The position numbers were made by a program, and so were the translations under genes. The notes beneath the pieces were generated by a model. That model saw nothing but the letters and a program-made list of their open reading frames with translations. It did no database searches and was not told where the DNA came from. Positions 61,093-62,815 of a DNA stretch of 62,815 nt are shown piece after piece. Origin of the DNA: Jeotgalibaca caeni (GTDB lineage Bacteria; Bacillota; Bacilli; Lactobacillales; Aerococcaceae); assembly GCF_028863945.1 (NCBI RefSeq), contig NZ_JARBEA010000008.1, forward strand, positions 1-62,815, written 5' to 3'. Numbering within the stretch: the first letter of the stretch is position 1; each line of letters begins with the position of its first letter.

Positions 61093-61755
61093 ATGTTAAA
61101 AGGAATCATCTTTGATTTAGACGGTGTTATCACGGATACTGCGGAATTTCATTTTCTTGCGTGGCAGAAGTTAGGGGAGAAGATTGGGATTACCTTTGAC
61201 CGAGCCTTCAACGAAAACTTAAAAGGAATTAGCCGAATGGATTCCCTGGACCGCATCCTGGCTTACGGCAACAAAGAAAATAACTATACACAGGCAGAGA
61301 AAGAAGCCCTCGCTCATGAAAAAAATGAACACTATAAGCAACTGATTCAGCAAATTTCGCCAGAAGACTTGTTGCCCGGAATAGCTTCCTTCATTAAAGC
61401 GTGCCAAGAAAAAGAGTTGCTGCTGGCTCTTGCTTCAGCCAGCAAAAATGGTCCAACCATTTTAACGAGGCTAGGATTGGCCGATGTCTTTGAAGTAGTC
61501 GTTGACCCAGCTACATTAAGGAAAGGAAAGCCGGATCCTGAAATTTTCCTTCAGGCAGCAGAATCATTAGGTCTAGACTCTTCTGAATGTGCGGGCGTAG
61601 AAGATGCGGAAGCAGGGATTGAAGCAATTAACCGGGCAGGTATGTTTTCTGTAGGGGTAGGAACTGCTGAAGCGATGAGTGGAGCCGATCTTTTTGTAGA
61701 AGATACAATTGATTTAAATTTGGAGGAAATAATAGCATCATTTAATCAAAAATAA
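61093..61755 (+). CDS. pgmB: Beta-phosphoglucomutase
   Basis: 220 residues, normal for the family. It converts the beta-glucose-1-phosphate from maltose phosphorylase to glucose-6-phosphate. FDLDGVITDTAEFH carries the phospho-accepting Asp and the acid/base Asp, LASASKNG and the VEDAEAGIEAINRAGM end are usual. ATG 61093 was chosen because AAAGGAGAG lies just upstream and the sequence starts at the HAD motif; the in-frame extension to 61072 overlaps the terminator. Confidence 0.94.
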   Translation: MLKGIIFDLDGVITDTAEFHFLAWQKLGEKIGITFDRAFNENLKGISRMDSLDRILAYGNKENNYTQAEKEALAHEKNEHYKQLIQQISPEDLLPGIASFIKACQEKELLLALASASKNGPTILTRLGLADVFEVVVDPATLRKGKPDPEIFLQAAESLGLDSSECAGVEDAEAGIEAINRAGMFSVGVGTAEAMSGADLFVEDTIDLNLEEIIASFNQK

Positions 61756-61765
61756 GGGTTTATCC

Positions 61766-61794
61766 TTTACTTGGAACCGCTTCCGTGGTATTAT
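61766..61794 (+). promoter_or_regulatory. Promoter of the candidate ncRNA
   Basis: TTTACT (61766-61771) and TATTAT (61789-61794), 17 nt apart. The spacer carries GGAACCGCTTCC (61773-61784), a cre-like palindrome with one mismatch to the consensus. The layout is like the rRNA promoters further right. It lies just after the pgmB stop. Confidence 0.65.
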
Positions 61795-61800
61795 ATAGAC

Positions 61801-62360
61801 GTAGAGAAGGATAGTTCATACATTTCGTGAGAAGTAGTAAAGAGGAGAAGTGTATACAGATCTTTCTTTACGCAGAAACGCAAGAGCTCTAAATAGATGG
61901 AGGTTCTTCATTCAAAAGTGTGAACGATTGAAGTAAAGAAATGAAAATCTCGAAAAAATCACTAACTCGAATGAACACCGATTATATTTGAAACATAGAG
62001 TTCGAATCAAATAGATGAAGCCAAAACAAAGCAGTATCGTAAGAAAGCTTTGAAGAATCCTTCATCTTGAGCCTTGCGCTTTCACGTAGAAGAAGATTCT
62101 TTTCAGATTGAGAGTGGCGAGAAGCCCCATTCTGAAGTTTGTAAGAATCTTCCCATTATTCATCTTCATCTTGTGGCCGTTGTCCTGTTTGCAGGGTTAG
62201 CCGATAAGGAAGGTTGATTTAATATCGGATCCCCCTATATTGAAGAACATGAAACTTGGATAAATGAAAGTTTACCAACGGATGTAGTGTTGGTTCCTAA
62301 GAGGACACGTGTGACAAGTATGAAGGGGGAAGAGCTACGATAAGTGGCTCTTCCTTTTTT
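61801..62360 (+). ncRNA. Candidate large structured RNA (about 560 nt), unidentified
   Basis: There is no credible protein gene between pgmB and the rRNA promoters. This stretch has its own promoter and ends in a strong terminator. Many local stems are visible: GTAAAGA with TCTTTAC near the start; a 9-bp AAGATTCTT (62093-62101) pairing with AAGAATCTT (62143-62151), enclosing TTCAGA/TCTGAA; CCTG/CAGG inside GGC/GCC near 62190; ACCAAC/GTTGGT near 62280; and TCCCCCT near 62231 pairing with AGGGGGA at 62324. The last pairing shares bases with the terminator. Size and position would fit large bacterial RNAs such as ROOL, GOLLD or OLE, but I recognise none of their sequences; RNase P RNA, tmRNA and T-box features are absent. 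Confidence 0.55.
62328..62360 (+). terminator. Terminator of the candidate ncRNA
   Basis: GGAAGAGC (62328-62335) pairs with GCTCTTCC (62347-62354), followed by six T. Confidence 0.93.
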
Positions 62361-62368
62361 GACGCCAT

Positions 62369-62635
62369 TTGACACCGGTTCCTTCTGTATGCTATCATGA
62401 TGACCTACCGTTACAAGACATTTTTTGGGAAAAAGTCTTGACCAAATATTGAAGCGGTGCTACTATATAGAAGTTGTCTCGAGCGCTTGAATGAGCTTCA
62501 AATCAAACATTTGAAATTGCTTGACAAGTTTGCACGGAGATGATATTTTATAAAAGTCGCTGAAACAGACGCAACAAACTTTTTTGAAAATAAATTAAAA
62601 AAGTTGTTGACGAATCGAAGAAGCGGTGCTATTAT
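62369..62635 (+). promoter_or_regulatory. Four tandem rRNA operon promoters
   Basis: P1: TTGACA 62369-62374 and TATCAT 62393-62398 (18 nt). P2: TTGACC 62438-62443 and TACTAT 62461-62466 (17 nt). P3: TTGACA 62521-62526 and TATTTT 62544-62549 (17 nt). P4: TTGACG 62607-62612 and TATTAT 62630-62635 (17 nt). P2 and P4 share GAAGCGGTGCTA before and into the -10. Several near-consensus promoters in a row are typical of rRNA operons. Confidence 0.85.
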
Positions 62636-62641
62636 TAAGTA

Positions 62642-62815
62642 GTTGTCACAAAGCGTGTTACACGCCAGACGTGATAACGGATTGACCTTTGAAAACTGAA
62701 CAAAGAATGAACGAACCAAACGTGCAGGGCATCCTTACGGATGCACACAATTAAGTCGGCACTTGTGCCGCAAAACATCAAGTCAGCAAAAAAAGAGCTA
62801 TTCTGCTCATCATGT
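62642..62815 (+). other. rRNA operon leader (5' end of pre-16S rRNA)
   Basis: After P4 comes TTGACCTTTGAAAACTGAACAAAG (62682-62705), a boxA-like, conserved leader/spacer sequence of Bacilli rRNA operons. Hairpins GGCATCC/GGATGC and CGGCAC/GTGCCG follow. The window ends before the 16S rRNA itself would begin, so no mature rRNA is included. Confidence 0.85.

Noticed and set aside
61801-62360. T-box leader, RNase P RNA or tmRNA
   Set aside because: No T-box core (GGGTGGNACCGCG), no RNase P conserved blocks, no tmRNA ends; and the transcript would end before the rRNA promoters, with no coding gene behind it.

Overview
The window looks like one end-to-end contig from a low-GC Gram-positive bacterium of the order Lactobacillales. 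Carnobacteriaceae-like is my best guess, from gene style only. Supporting signs are strong AGGAGG ribosome binding sites, frequent TTG/GTG starts, PerR, RmlABCD, a maltose phosphorylase pathway, LtaS-like and ChW-repeat surface proteins, and a MutY that has lost its iron-sulphur cysteines, a loss I recall being described for Lactobacillales. Both ends are typical assembly breaks: probable insertion-sequence terminal repeats on the left (1-67) and an rRNA operon promoter/leader on the right (62369-62815).

Region 1 (0.9-14.9 kb) is a surface-polysaccharide operon: galU, ugd, four glycosyltransferases, a Wzy-type polymerase, a Wzz/TuaF-like protein without a kinase, a TuaG-like transferase, rmlACBD and a Wzx/TuaB-type flippase. 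It makes UDP-glucuronate and dTDP-rhamnose, and its order resembles a teichuronic-acid locus. No initiating phosphoglycosyltransferase is present. Region 2 (15-27.3 kb) encodes four secreted proteins built from ChW repeats (30 in all, always in sets of three): an amidase, a glucosaminidase, an Ig-like protein and a G5-domain protein. An LtaS-family enzyme lies among them. Region 3 (27.5-30.5 kb) has a GtrB-like transferase, a GtrA protein carrying a decayed transferase remnant, and an acyltransferase.

Region 4 (30.5-42.6 kb) is mixed: two NERD nuclease-related genes, a neopullulanase, an ATPase/RloB pair resembling AbiL phage defence plus a third small gene, a leaderless amidase-LysM, DUF2922/DUF1659, a ComK-like regulator, an acidic stress-protein-like gene, recX, mutY and ntdP. 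Region 5 (42.7-61.8 kb) is alpha-glucan metabolism: pullulanase, two further GH13 enzymes, a LacI-type regulator, MalEFG plus MalA, maltose phosphorylase and beta-phosphoglucomutase, with HAD phosphatase, FUSC, PerR and ProC genes between. Maltodextrin import is followed by phosphorolysis to glucose and beta-glucose-1-phosphate, then glucose-6-phosphate. The transporter ATPase is not in the window. Region 6 (61.76-62.82 kb) has no protein gene; it holds a probable free-standing structured RNA of about 560 nt and four tandem rRNA promoters.

The most unusual signal is a repeated design. Three minus-strand NERD/zinc-ribbon genes each share a promoter-like block just upstream. The two intact ones end inside an array of three ~45-bp hairpins with a 51-bp period, a different hairpin sequence at each locus. 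One hairpin family recurs as a two-unit array far from any NERD gene (53.9 kb). This resembles the logic of REP elements and RAYT proteins but with a PD-(D/E)XK-type protein.
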